The notes under the pieces: generated by a model
The model's database searches: none
Told to the model about the DNA's origin: nothing
Seen by the model: the letters and a program-made list of their open reading frames with translations, nothing else
In this document: positions 50,513-58,786 of the stretch, in pieces
Numbering within the stretch: position 1 is the stretch's first letter
Layout of the letters: each line of letters opens with the position of its first letter
Position numbers and translations under genes: made by a program
From: Lachnospiraceae bacterium
GTDB lineage: Bacteria > Bacillota > Clostridia > Lachnospirales > Lachnospiraceae
Assembly (NCBI GenBank): GCA_003979345.1
Contig: RYVZ01000013.1
Span: 1 to 64,000 of the forward strand
Reading direction: 5' to 3'
DNA length: 64,000 nucleotides

Positions 50513-52483
50513 ATGGAGATTGCAGTGCTGCTGGGCGGAGCAGGTTTTGACAGCCAAAAGAGAACGATCAACGGTATCTTGGAGAGCGCCATTCAGGATG
50601 AGGGAAATGTTTATATTTTTGCCGGAGAGGGTTGGAGTTATCGGGAACGCTCCAGCTATGAAGAAGGGGAATATAATATTTACCGACTTGTTGATTTTTC
50701 AAAATATGACGGTGTGATCGTCAATCTGGACACGATTCATGATGAGAAGGTGGTAGAGGAGATCATGTGCGGAATCCGGGAGGCAGATGTCCCCTGTGTT
50801 TCGCTAAATATAGAATGGGAAGGCGCCATCTGCATTAAGATGGAAAATCATAAGGGCATTGCGGCGTTATTAGAGCACTTGATTAACGTGCATCAGGTGA
50901 AGACGGTTTCCTATGTATCGGGACCATGCGATAATCAGGACGCCAAGGAGCGGCTGGATGCGTTTCGGAAAACAATGGACCGGTGCAGACTGTTGTGGGG
51001 AGAGGAGGATATTTTATACGGCGATTATACATATGAGAGCGGAATGGCGGCAGCGGGAGAGCTGCTTCGGCATCATGAAAAACTGCCGGATGCAGTGATG
51101 GCGGCGAACGATGAAATGGCAATAGGAATCATTTTATCATTGCGGGAACATGGTATCCGGGTGCCGGAGGATGTTATGGTGACAGGCTACGATGACAGCA
51201 CTACAGCCATGGTCAACTATCCCCGTCTTACAACGGTAAAACGGGGTGAGAGCATCGCTGCAGGAAAAGCATATCAGATATTAAAAAAGATGGCAGAAGG
51301 GAAGACCGTGCAGAGTGACAGAATTGTAGAGGGCATCCCGATCTTCGGGGCTTCCTGCGGCTGCAACAGGACGCACGATTATACGCATGCGATGTTGCAG
51401 GAGAAGTATGTCAGAAAAGTTGTGGAAACGGACTCCTATTTGAAGCTGATCAAAAACTCGGCAGCGGAGTTTACCGGATTGGAAACGTTTGAGGACTTTG
51501 TGCGTGTCGCGAAAGACTACATCCGGCAAATTGACCCGGAGGCGTTTTATCTTTGTATGTGCGGCAGTATTGACGACTATTACGATGAGCTTGAGCGGAT
51601 GGCAGAGGGGCAGGAGCGGGGAAGGAATGCATTTGTGTACCGTGAGGATATTTGGATCCCGCTTGCATACGAGAGCGGCGAGTTTCGAAGTTATGAAAAA
51701 TTTCCAAAAAATGAAGTCCTTCCGGCAGAATGTAAAAAGGGGGTAAAGGGAAGTTTCTATGTTGTGATGCCCCTGCACTATCAGAAATATTGTTTCGGGT
51801 ATTGTGTGGTCAAAAATTATCGTCCGGCAATCGAGGATCGTTTTTTTCAACAATTTGTATTAAATCTGAACAATGCGCTTGAAACCGTGCGCAGGCAGGA
51901 TACGATGAGGTCCATGCTGGGAAGATTAAACCGCATGTGGGTGCTGGATGAATTGACGGGAGTTCATAACCGGGCAGGACTTCGTAAGTTTGGTCCGAGG
52001 GTACTTGAGGAAGCATGCCGGAAGGAAGTGTCTGCAGCAGCTATTTTTGTGGATGTGGACGGATTGAAAAGCGTGAATGATAAGTATGGACATGAAGAAG
52101 GTGATGCACTGATCAGGGCGATTGCAGGCATATTGGAACAGACAAGACGACATGGACAGCTTCTGGTGCGTTATGGCGGAGATGAGTTTGTCATGCTTGT
52201 GATCGGCTATCATGAGCAGGAGATTCAAGACTATATTGCCAGTATCCATGCGTCAATAAAAAAATATAATCAAATTTACCATAGAAGCTGGCTGCTGGAT
52301 GCGAGTATCGGATATTATTTGAAGCAGAAAGCGGAGCCGGACGATCTGAATCGGATGATCGAACTTGCGGATCAGGATATGTACCGTGTAAAGCGGGGAA
52401 AGAAGAAGTCGGGCGGGGAAGCCGGGCTGCACCGGCAGGGGATATCAGCGCCGGGCGAAGTGGGAGTGCATCGCCAAGAATAA
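50513..52483 (+). CDS. Diguanylate cyclase with LacI-type sensor domain
   Basis: A 656-residue soluble protein. Residues 1-285 match the LacI-family effector-binding fold (type 1 periplasmic-binding-like): SYVSGPCDNQDAKERLDAF, MAANDEMAIGIILSLREHGIRVPEDVMVTGYDD. A linker with SCGCNR leads to a GAF-like region (about 300-450) and a GGDEF domain from DELTGVHNR (about 479) with an intact YGGDEF near 553-558. It would make cyclic-di-GMP in response to a small ligand, probably a sugar. No DNA-binding domain or membrane helix is present. The last 20 residues repeat the LHRQ/VHRQ motif. ATG 50513 is preferred over GTG 50492. Confidence 0.85.
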   Translation: MEIAVLLGGAGFDSQKRTINGILESAIQDEGNVYIFAGEGWSYRERSSYEEGEYNIYRLVDFSKYDGVIVNLDTIHDEKVVEEIMCGIREADVPCVSLNIEWEGAICIKMENHKGIAALLEHLINVHQVKTVSYVSGPCDNQDAKERLDAFRKTMDRCRLLWGEEDILYGDYTYESGMAAAGELLRHHEKLPDAVMAANDEMAIGIILSLREHGIRVPEDVMVTGYDDSTTAMVNYPRLTTVKRGESIAAGKAYQILKKMAEGKTVQSDRIVEGIPIFGASCGCNRTHDYTHAMLQEKYVRKVVETDSYLKLIKNSAAEFTGLETFEDFVRVAKDYIRQIDPEAFYLCMCGSIDDYYDELERMAEGQERGRNAFVYREDIWIPLAYESGEFRSYEKFPKNEVLPAECKKGVKGSFYVVMPLHYQKYCFGYCVVKNYRPAIEDRFFQQFVLNLNNALETVRRQDTMRSMLGRLNRMWVLDELTGVHNRAGLRKFGPRVLEEACRKEVSAAAIFVDVDGLKSVNDKYGHEEGDALIRAIAGILEQTRRHGQLLVRYGGDEFVMLVIGYHEQEIQDYIASIHASIKKYNQIYHRSWLLDASIGYYLKQKAEPDDLNRMIELADQDMYRVKRGKKKSGGEAGLHRQGISAPGEVGVHRQE

Positions 52484-52515
52484 AAAACTCTATAGATAAA
52501 AAGGAGGGTACAGGT

Positions 52516-53664
52516 ATGGCAAACAGATTTGTGTTAAACGAAACATCCTATCATGGGGCAGGGGCGATCCGGGAAATTCCGGCGGAGGCAAAAGCGCGGG
52601 GATTTCATAAGGCGCTTATTTGCAGCGGACCGAACCTGTTAAAGTTCGGTGTGACTAAAAAGGTAACGGACTTATTGGATGAGGCGGGGCTTCCCTATGA
52701 AATTTTTTCGGACATCAAGGAAAACCCGACGATTGAAAACGTGCAAAGCGGAGTGGAAGCATTCAAAAAAGCAGGAGCGGATTATATCATTGCGATTGGC
52801 GGAGGTTCACCCATTGATACGGCAAAGGGAATCGGTATTGTGATCGCGAATCCGGAATTTGCCGATGTGCGAAGCCTTGAGGGCGTTGCACCGACGAAGC
52901 ATCCGGCTGTGCCGGTCTTTGCGGTTCCGACGACGGCGGGTACGGCGGCGGAGGTCACGATCAATTATGTGATCACGGATACGGAAAAGAAACGTAAAAT
53001 GGTATGTGTTGATGTGCATGATATTCCGGCCGTTGCATTTGTTGATCCCGAGATGATGGCGACGATGCCGAAGGGACTGACGGCGGCGACGGGCATGGAC
53101 GCGCTGACGCATGCGATCGAGGGATACATTACGGGTGCGGCATGGGAGCTGTCCGATATGTTCCACTTAAAAGCAATTGAGATTATTGCAAGAAGTCTGC
53201 GCGGAGCCGTTGACAATACGCCGGAGGGCAGGGAAGGAATGGCGCTCGGACAATATATCGCGGGTATGGGCTTCTCCAACGTGGGACTCGGCATCGTACA
53301 TTCGATGGCGCATCCGCTGGGCGCAGTCTATGATACGCCGCATGGTGTTGCGAATGCGATCATCCTTCCGACTGTCATGGAGTACAATGCGGAAGCGACG
53401 GGAGAGAAATACCGCGAGATCGCAAGAGCAATGGGTGTTCAGGGAGTCGATGCCATGTCCGCCCAGGAATACCGCAAGGCAGCAGTTGACGCGGTGCGTC
53501 AGCTTTCGAAGGACGTTGGCATTCCTGCAGACTTAAAGGAAATTGTAAAGAGGGAGGATATTCCGTTTCTTGCGCAGTCGGCGTATGACGATGCGTGCAG
53601 ACCGGGCAATCCGAAGGAGACGAGCGTTGAGGATATCACGAAGCTGTATGAGTCCTTAATGTAA
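52516..53664 (+). CDS. fucO: Lactaldehyde reductase, iron-dependent alcohol dehydrogenase
   Basis: A 382-residue group III alcohol dehydrogenase. It follows the E. coli FucO sequence closely from its start (MANRFVLNET) to LYESLM: GGGSPIDTAKGIGI binds NAD, HAIEGYITGAAWELSD and MAHPLGAVYDTPHGVANAI supply the iron ligands. It reduces lactaldehyde from fucose or rhamnose breakdown to propane-1,2-diol. No fucose or rhamnose pathway gene lies beside it here. AAGGAGGGTAC precedes the ATG. Confidence 0.93.
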   Translation: MANRFVLNETSYHGAGAIREIPAEAKARGFHKALICSGPNLLKFGVTKKVTDLLDEAGLPYEIFSDIKENPTIENVQSGVEAFKKAGADYIIAIGGGSPIDTAKGIGIVIANPEFADVRSLEGVAPTKHPAVPVFAVPTTAGTAAEVTINYVITDTEKKRKMVCVDVHDIPAVAFVDPEMMATMPKGLTAATGMDALTHAIEGYITGAAWELSDMFHLKAIEIIARSLRGAVDNTPEGREGMALGQYIAGMGFSNVGLGIVHSMAHPLGAVYDTPHGVANAIILPTVMEYNAEATGEKYREIARAMGVQGVDAMSAQEYRKAAVDAVRQLSKDVGIPADLKEIVKREDIPFLAQSAYDDACRPGNPKETSVEDITKLYESLM

Positions 53665-53715
53665 TGGTCTATGGGAAACGCTGACGGGATCGGTGTATTA
53701 CGTGAGCATTCAAAA

Positions 53716-53766
53716 AGCGGCATGGCTGCGGCGCGTTGCATAGCTGCGGCCATGCTATTCCATTTT
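53716..53766 (+). terminator. Hairpin between fucO and vanR
   Basis: GGCATGGC at 53719 and GCCATGCT near 53751 form the outer stem, followed by TATTCCATTTT. It would end fucO transcription and isolate the van genes. Confidence 0.5.
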
Positions 53767-53805
53767 ATGGATAAGAAAAGGGAATCAACAGACTGGGGCG
53801 CTTAC

Positions 53806-54507
53806 ATGAACGAACAGATTTTGGTAGTGGATGATGAAAAAGAGATAGCTGATTTGTTGGAGGTATACCTGACGAACGACGGTTACCAGGTACACAAATT
53901 TTATAATGGTGCGGATGCTCTTTCATGGATGGAGGAAAATGAACCCGCACTGGCAGTATTAGATGTCATGCTGCCCGATACGGATGGATTTCAGATTTGC
54001 CGGAAGATCCGGGAGAAATTTTTTTTCCCGATCATCATGCTGACGGCAAAAGTGGAGGACGGCGATAAGATCATGGGTTTAACGATTGGGGCGGACGATT
54101 ATATTACGAAGCCGTTTAATCCGCTGGAGGTTGTGGCGAGAGTGAAAACGCAGCTTCGGCGTTACACGCGGTATAATAGTACGGCGGCAAAGCAGGAGGA
54201 AAGATGTCATGCATATGATATTCGGGGACTGCTCATCAATAAGGATCATCATAAATGCAGCCTGTTCGGGAAGGATATTCAGCTGACGCCGATCGAATTT
54301 TCTATTCTATGGTATCTGTGTGAACATCAGGGGTGCGTTGTCTCATCGGAGGAACTGTTCGAAGCGGTATGGGGAGAGCAATATTTCAACAGTAATAATA
54401 CGGTCATGGCACATATCGGCAGGCTGCGTGAGAAAATGAAGGAGCCTGCAAAAAATCCGAAGTTTATCAAAACCGTGTGGGGAGTGGGATATACGATTGA
54501 AAAGTAA
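53806..54507 (+). CDS. vanR: VanR-like response regulator (OmpR family)
   Basis: A 233-residue regulator. The receiver has VVDDEKEIADLLEVYL, phospho-acceptor Asp in VLDVMLPDTDG, and MLTAK and IGADDYITKPFNPLEV. The winged-helix part has LTPIEFSILWYLCEHQGCVVSSEELFEAVWGEQYF and ends in KTVWGVGYTIEK. These segments match enterococcal VanR closely. Phosphorylated by VanS it would activate the vanH promoter, where an 11-base direct repeat lies at 58590-58611. ATG 53806 is preferred; upstream frame to 53671 lacks support. It overlaps vanS by 11 bases. Confidence 0.88.
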   Translation: MNEQILVVDDEKEIADLLEVYLTNDGYQVHKFYNGADALSWMEENEPALAVLDVMLPDTDGFQICRKIREKFFFPIIMLTAKVEDGDKIMGLTIGADDYITKPFNPLEVVARVKTQLRRYTRYNSTAAKQEERCHAYDIRGLLINKDHHKCSLFGKDIQLTPIEFSILWYLCEHQGCVVSSEELFEAVWGEQYFNSNNTVMAHIGRLREKMKEPAKNPKFIKTVWGVGYTIEK

Positions 54508-55768
54508 AGGGATTCGCCAAAGATCAATAAGAAATCGGGATTTCAGACATTTTAGGAATAAAATTTTTCTGCGCACGGTATGCATGTTTTTCATTGCGTG
54601 CGTCGGTTTTTATCTGCTTTATACGCTTATTTTTTCGGGAAACTTTGCCGACTGGATGGTCGGGGCATATCAGAGCCTGTTTCGTTTGGATTATGACGGC
54701 GCATATAACTTGTATCAATACACATTCCGCAATCATACGGATGTGTATATGATCGTAGCGGTAGTAGGTATGTTTTTGGTCATGTTCCGGATTTATCTGA
54801 ACTGGTTTACCGACTATTTTGATGAGATTGGCAGAGGTCTGGACCGGCTGCTCCAGGAGCAGGCGGAGGAAATTTCGCTGTCACCGGAACTGCTTCCGCT
54901 GGAGCGGAAGCTGAACATGGCAAAGCATACGGTCGAGGCCCGGAAAGAGGATATTTTGTCGACCGAGAAGCGCAAAAATGATTTGATCATGTATCTTGCG
55001 CATGACTTAAAGACGCCGCTTGCGTCCGTGATCGGTTATCTGAATCTGCTGCATGATGAAAAAGAAATTTCCGGGGACGTGCGGGATAAATATGTTTCAA
55101 TCGCGCTTGACAAGGCAGGGAGGCTGGAAGAACTTATCAACGAATTTTTTGAGATCGCGCGGTTTAATCTGTCCGATATTTCCTTACAATATAGCAGAAT
55201 TAGTCTCACGCGTCTGCTGGAGCAGTTATTATATGAGTTTAATCCGATGTTGAAGGAAAAGGAGCTGACGGGGAAACTCGACATGGATGCAGAAATCATG
55301 CTTCAATGCGACGCGGATAAAATTCAAAGAGTATTTGATAATCTGCTTCGGAATGCGGTCATGTATAGCCGTGAGGGTGGAGAAATCGTTATTCAGGTCA
55401 GACAATGTCCCGCGGGCGATACGGCGGGTTGCGGGAAGCGGAATCCGCAGGGAGACGAAATCCGCGGGGACGCGGAAAGTGGAATCCGCAGGGAGGCGGA
55501 AAGCGAAATCCTGAGCGGGGCGGAAGCAAAAGTTCCGATGGCAGCGGTGAGCGTCATCAATGCAGGGGATTCGATTCCGGAGGAAAAACTGGAACGTATT
55601 TTTGAGCAGTTTTACCGGCTTGACAGTGCCCGCGGCACAAAGAACGGCGGCGCGGGCCTGGGGCTGGCGATCGCGAAACAGATCGTTACATTACATGGAG
55701 GGAATATCCGTGCGCAGAGTGGAGAGGGACGGACATGCTTTACCGTGACACTTCCAGTGAAGCCGTGA
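54497..55768 (+). CDS. vanS: VanS-like sensor histidine kinase with catalytic-domain insert
   Basis: A 423-residue kinase. Two membrane helices (about 23-45 and 84-103) flank a short external loop as in VanA-type VanS. The H box is YLAHDLKTPLASVIGYL; the N box is FDNLLRNAVMYS; the later ATP-lid motifs are NAGDSIPEEKLERIFEQFYR and GGAGLGLAIAKQIV. Between the N box and the G1 region is an insert of about 45 residues coded by 24-base repeats, absent in enterococcal VanS. It starts with TTG inside vanR. It senses glycopeptide or wall damage and controls VanR. Confidence 0.85.
   Translation: MKSKGIRQRSIRNRDFRHFRNKIFLRTVCMFFIACVGFYLLYTLIFSGNFADWMVGAYQSLFRLDYDGAYNLYQYTFRNHTDVYMIVAVVGMFLVMFRIYLNWFTDYFDEIGRGLDRLLQEQAEEISLSPELLPLERKLNMAKHTVEARKEDILSTEKRKNDLIMYLAHDLKTPLASVIGYLNLLHDEKEISGDVRDKYVSIALDKAGRLEELINEFFEIARFNLSDISLQYSRISLTRLLEQLLYEFNPMLKEKELTGKLDMDAEIMLQCDADKIQRVFDNLLRNAVMYSREGGEIVIQVRQCPAGDTAGCGKRNPQGDEIRGDAESGIRREAESEILSGAEAKVPMAAVSVINAGDSIPEEKLERIFEQFYRLDSARGTKNGGAGLGLAIAKQIVTLHGGNIRAQSGEGRTCFTVTLPVKP
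55425..55530 (+). repeat. 24-base repeats inside vanS
   Basis: Three to four imperfect units around GGAATCCGCAGGGAGGCGGA, coding for Arg/Glu/Ser/Gly-rich segments in the kinase ATP-binding domain. Frame is kept. Confidence 0.65.
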
Positions 55769-55776
55769 ACTCTTTT

Positions 55777-56385
55777 TTAACTGACCGGGAAATCAAAATA
55801 TTGATCGGGATACGGCTCGTCCTTCAACAGATAATGCCACCATTCATTTTCGTAAGGTAAAAAACCGCTTTGTTCCATGATGGATGAAAGCAGTTCACGA
55901 TGCCGTGCTTCGCTGACGGTGACCGCGTCGGAAGTATGATGGGAACGCTCGTCCATAAAATCGAATCCGCTTCCCATCGGGAGCATGTCGCCCGTATTCA
56001 GATCATAAATAGTAAGATCGATCGCGCTCCCGCGGCTGTGGCTTGACCTTGCGGCAACGTAACCTTTTTCGATCATTTCACTGCGCTCGATATGAGGGTA
56101 ATGTTTTTGCTTTGTCCGCCCGTCCTCGGGCTGTGCGGACCATCTAAGAAAGCAGTCCACTGCACGCTGGGGGCGGTAGCCGTCCCATAAAAGCAGACCG
56201 TATCCGAGGCTTGCAGCTTCTTGTTCGGCTTTTTGAAGGGCACCCGCAAGTTCCAGTGTACCGACGATGCGGTTTACCGCGTAACCGTCTACCGGGCGTC
56301 CGGTGAAATTGTCCCATGTCGCATATTTTGCGTCCCAACGGATATGGGGCACCAATTCGTCAATAAAGATAAATCCTTTTTCCAT
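55777..56385 (-). CDS. vanX: D-Ala-D-Ala dipeptidase VanX
   Basis: A 202-residue zinc dipeptidase that destroys D-Ala-D-Ala so that only D-Ala-D-Lac precursors reach the wall. All active-site residues sit at the same numbers as in enterococcal VanX: Arg71 (GYRP), His116 and Asp123 in SSHSRGSAIDLT, Glu181 and His184 in EWWHYLL. Length and start (MEKGFIFIDELV) agree with the family. It is the last gene of the vanH-ligase-vanX operon and its 3' end faces vanS, 8 bases away. Confidence 0.95.
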   Translation of the reverse strand: MEKGFIFIDELVPHIRWDAKYATWDNFTGRPVDGYAVNRIVGTLELAGALQKAEQEAASLGYGLLLWDGYRPQRAVDCFLRWSAQPEDGRTKQKHYPHIERSEMIEKGYVAARSSHSRGSAIDLTIYDLNTGDMLPMGSGFDFMDERSHHTSDAVTVSEARHRELLSSIMEQSGFLPYENEWWHYLLKDEPYPDQYFDFPVS

Positions 56386-56413
56386 AAGTTTCTCCGACTC
56401 CTTTCAACATTTG

Positions 56414-57517
56414 TTACTTATTGGCAATTATCTGTTCATTCTCTGTGAGATGTTTTGTAGCAGATTCTATAGGCGAGGGCGTTTTGCTTTTTGCTAACGC
56501 AGACGCGATCAGGCAGTCTATCACATCGGAAACGGGGATGCCGGCGGCTTTCATCATGCGTGGATAGCGGCTGTATGATGTAAATCCCGGCATGGTATTG
56601 ACCTCGTTTAAGACGATGCTGCCGTCCTTTTGTAAAAACAGATCAACGCGTGCAAGACCTTTACAGCTGAGCGCCCGGTAAATCGTTTTTGCGGTCTCTT
56701 TCACTTCCTGCTGCTTCTCGTAAGGAATGTCTGCGGGAACCGTGAAGCTTGCATTTTCCGAGCCGTTTTCGGGGTCATTTTCCTGATGAATGCGGAAAAT
56801 ACCATGGGAGAGTGTGATCTGGTCGACTTCGCCGGCGATCAGGCTGCCGTCTTTTTCCAGTAAGGCGCAGCCCACCTCCGTTCCGCAGATCGCTTCTTCA
56901 ATCAGGATCTTATCGTCATAGAGGAGCGCTGCTTCAATGGCGGACTGCAGCCCGCTTTCATCCGTAACCTTATTGACGCCGAAAGAAGAGCCGGAGCGCG
57001 CCGGTTTTACAAATACCGGGTATGGGAGTATTGCTTCCGCATCGGCACGGGCGCCGTGCAGGATCTGAAATTTGGGGACTCGGACGCCAGCCTGCCGTAC
57101 TGCCAGATAAGCAAGGGATTTATCCATGCAGAGAGCGGATCCGGGTATGTCGCAGCCGACATACGGAATGCCTGATAATTCCAAAAGTCCCTGCATAGCG
57201 CCATCCTCCCCCTGCCTGCCGTGTAGGACCGGGAATACTACGTCAACGGGAAGTGTGCGACAGGCTCCCTCCTCAAAAAGGATCAGGCCGTGTACACTTT
57301 TATCGGGTGAAATGCCTGCGGGTATGCAGTTATTCTGTTCCCATGCCGGACCGGGCCGGTCGCACTTAAACCATTTACCTGAGCGGGTGATGCCGATATA
57401 GACCGGCTCATATTTTGCGCAATCAACAGATGCGGCAATCTGCTGTGCAGATTTGACGGAAATGTCATGTTCTTCCGAGCATCCGCCAAATAATATGGCG
57501 ATTTTGAGTTTAGTCAT
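56414..57517 (-). CDS. D-Ala-D-Lac ligase, VanA/VanB type
   Basis: A 367-residue ATP-grasp ligase that joins D-alanine to D-lactate. It begins KIAILFGGCSEEHDISVKSA and contains VFPVLHGRQGEDGAMQGLLELSGIPYVGCD, KPARSGSSFGV, GEVDQITLSHGIFRIHQE and LNEVNTMPGFTSYSRYPRMM, all near-identical in pattern to VanA/VanB ligases. The omega-loop His (RIHQE), which marks D-lactate specificity, is present where D-Ala-D-Ala ligases have Tyr. A C-terminal extension of about 25 residues is unusual. It overlaps vanH by 8 bases. Similarity by eye seems nearest to VanB, but I leave the allele symbol open. Confidence 0.94.
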   Translation of the reverse strand: MTKLKIAILFGGCSEEHDISVKSAQQIAASVDCAKYEPVYIGITRSGKWFKCDRPGPAWEQNNCIPAGISPDKSVHGLILFEEGACRTLPVDVVFPVLHGRQGEDGAMQGLLELSGIPYVGCDIPGSALCMDKSLAYLAVRQAGVRVPKFQILHGARADAEAILPYPVFVKPARSGSSFGVNKVTDESGLQSAIEAALLYDDKILIEEAICGTEVGCALLEKDGSLIAGEVDQITLSHGIFRIHQENDPENGSENASFTVPADIPYEKQQEVKETAKTIYRALSCKGLARVDLFLQKDGSIVLNEVNTMPGFTSYSRYPRMMKAAGIPVSDVIDCLIASALAKSKTPSPIESATKHLTENEQIIANK

Positions 57518-58463
57518 TGTTCTGTCTCCTTTCGAAATTCAAACAATTCATCAGTGTTTTTTCTACCGTATCATAGAGGACGCGGTCGGTATAGTAAGCG
57601 GTATGCGGTGTGATGATCACATTCTGCAGCGCTGATAATTTGGTTACATAGGCATGATCAGGACAGTCCTGTGTGTGATCGCAATAGAAGATTTCCTGTT
57701 CGTCTTCTAGCACATCTAAGGCCGCTCCGCCAAGATCGCCGTTTTCCAGTGCTGAGATCAGCGCCGGTGTATTTATGAGAGCTCCGCGTCCGGTGTTGAT
57801 CAGAAAAGCGCCCCGCTTCATGAGATGAAACTGCTCTTCGTCCATCATATGATAGGTTTCTGTAGTGAGGGGGACATGGAGCGTGACGATATCGCTTTCT
57901 TTCAGCAGGCGGCACAGGGGGATGCAGTCTGCAATGCTGCCCGGATCGCAGAGCAATATCCGGCAGCCAAATCCGGTAAGGCGTTCTTTTACGGCACGTC
58001 CGATACGCCCGAAGCCTACAATGCCGACGGTCATATCATGTAATTCCTTTCCGCGTTCTGCATTTAAGCGGAAGTCGTTATGCACGGTACGAAGCAGAAC
58101 GGGACGTATGCCGCGTATTGCCATGAGCATGAGCATCACTGTGTAATCAGCGACGCCGCCGGGCAGATATGGAGTATTTTGAACGAAAATTCCAAGGCGC
58201 GCGGCAGTGCCGGTGTCGATATGATCATATCCGATGCTGCGGGTGCAGATGCAGGATACCCCTGTGCGATGCAGTGCATGCAGATCGGAGGCGGTAATCC
58301 GCGATTTATGGCTGATGCTGATGCAGCGGCTCCACAGATTTGGGTTTCTGGTATATTGTTCTATCGGGGATTCTGTGAAAATCGTTTCTATGCCAAAACG
58401 GGGCGAAAGCGTCCGAAATGCATGGATTTCTTTATCCTCGCAGTCAAAAACCGTGAGTCGCAT
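57510..58463 (-). CDS. vanH: D-lactate dehydrogenase VanH
   Basis: A 317-residue 2-hydroxyacid dehydrogenase that reduces pyruvate to D-lactate for the ligase. MRLTVFDCEDKEIHAF, LSPRFGI, TRSIGYDHID, VGIVGFGRIGRAV, INTGRGALINT, LDVLEDEQEIFY and ITPHTAYYTDRVLYDTVEKT follow enterococcal VanH throughout, and the C-terminal FERRQ is shared. Start ATG 58463 has AAGGAGGG 8 bases upstream. The frame continues to 58718 but that part is leader. It is the first gene of the minus-strand operon. Confidence 0.93.
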   Translation of the reverse strand: MRLTVFDCEDKEIHAFRTLSPRFGIETIFTESPIEQYTRNPNLWSRCISISHKSRITASDLHALHRTGVSCICTRSIGYDHIDTGTAARLGIFVQNTPYLPGGVADYTVMLMLMAIRGIRPVLLRTVHNDFRLNAERGKELHDMTVGIVGFGRIGRAVKERLTGFGCRILLCDPGSIADCIPLCRLLKESDIVTLHVPLTTETYHMMDEEQFHLMKRGAFLINTGRGALINTPALISALENGDLGGAALDVLEDEQEIFYCDHTQDCPDHAYVTKLSALQNVIITPHTAYYTDRVLYDTVEKTLMNCLNFERRQNND

Positions 58464-58589
58464 GTGATTTACCCTCCTTGTTGTTTTACGATCACTGGTT
58501 AAGTTTGTGAATCGGTAAAAGTATTGTAACAGGGAGTAAGTCAAAATGTATCCGTTTATATGTACAGGTTTTTCACGTTTTTCTTTGGG

Positions 58590-58611
58590 AAATCTTACGA
58601 TTTTCATACGA
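58590..58611 (-). promoter_or_regulatory. Candidate VanR-binding direct repeat upstream of vanH
   Basis: On the minus strand two 11-base units stand head to tail: TCGTATGAAAA (58611-58601) and TCGTAAGATTT (58600-58590). Period 11 is one helical turn, as for OmpR-family regulators, and TCGTA-type boxes are what enterococcal VanR uses. A TATAAA that can serve as -10 lies about 30 bases downstream, with no good -35, fitting an activated promoter. Confidence 0.55.
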
Positions 58612-58674
58612 AAGTGGAAAGTGTGAAAGGAGAAAAGATTTTCTAAGGTTGAAAAGAACACAACCATAGAAAAT

Positions 58675-58721
58675 GAAAAAGCATGAAGTCTCTGTAAACC
58701 TGTTTTACGAGACATCATGCT
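58675..58721 (-). terminator. Terminator of the flagellin/zinc-ribbon transcript
   Basis: Arms GCATGAAGTCTC (58681-58692) and GAGACATCATGC (58709-58720) pair with one mismatch; inner GTAAA/TTTAC extends the stem. On the minus strand a T-run (58676-58680) follows, so it works for the genes transcribed leftward from 61046. Confidence 0.7.
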
Positions 58722-58786
58722 TTATGTTAAAAAAAGAAAAGAGGGAATCCTTCATGAAGCAGGGAAAAGAATCATCGAATTCTGAA

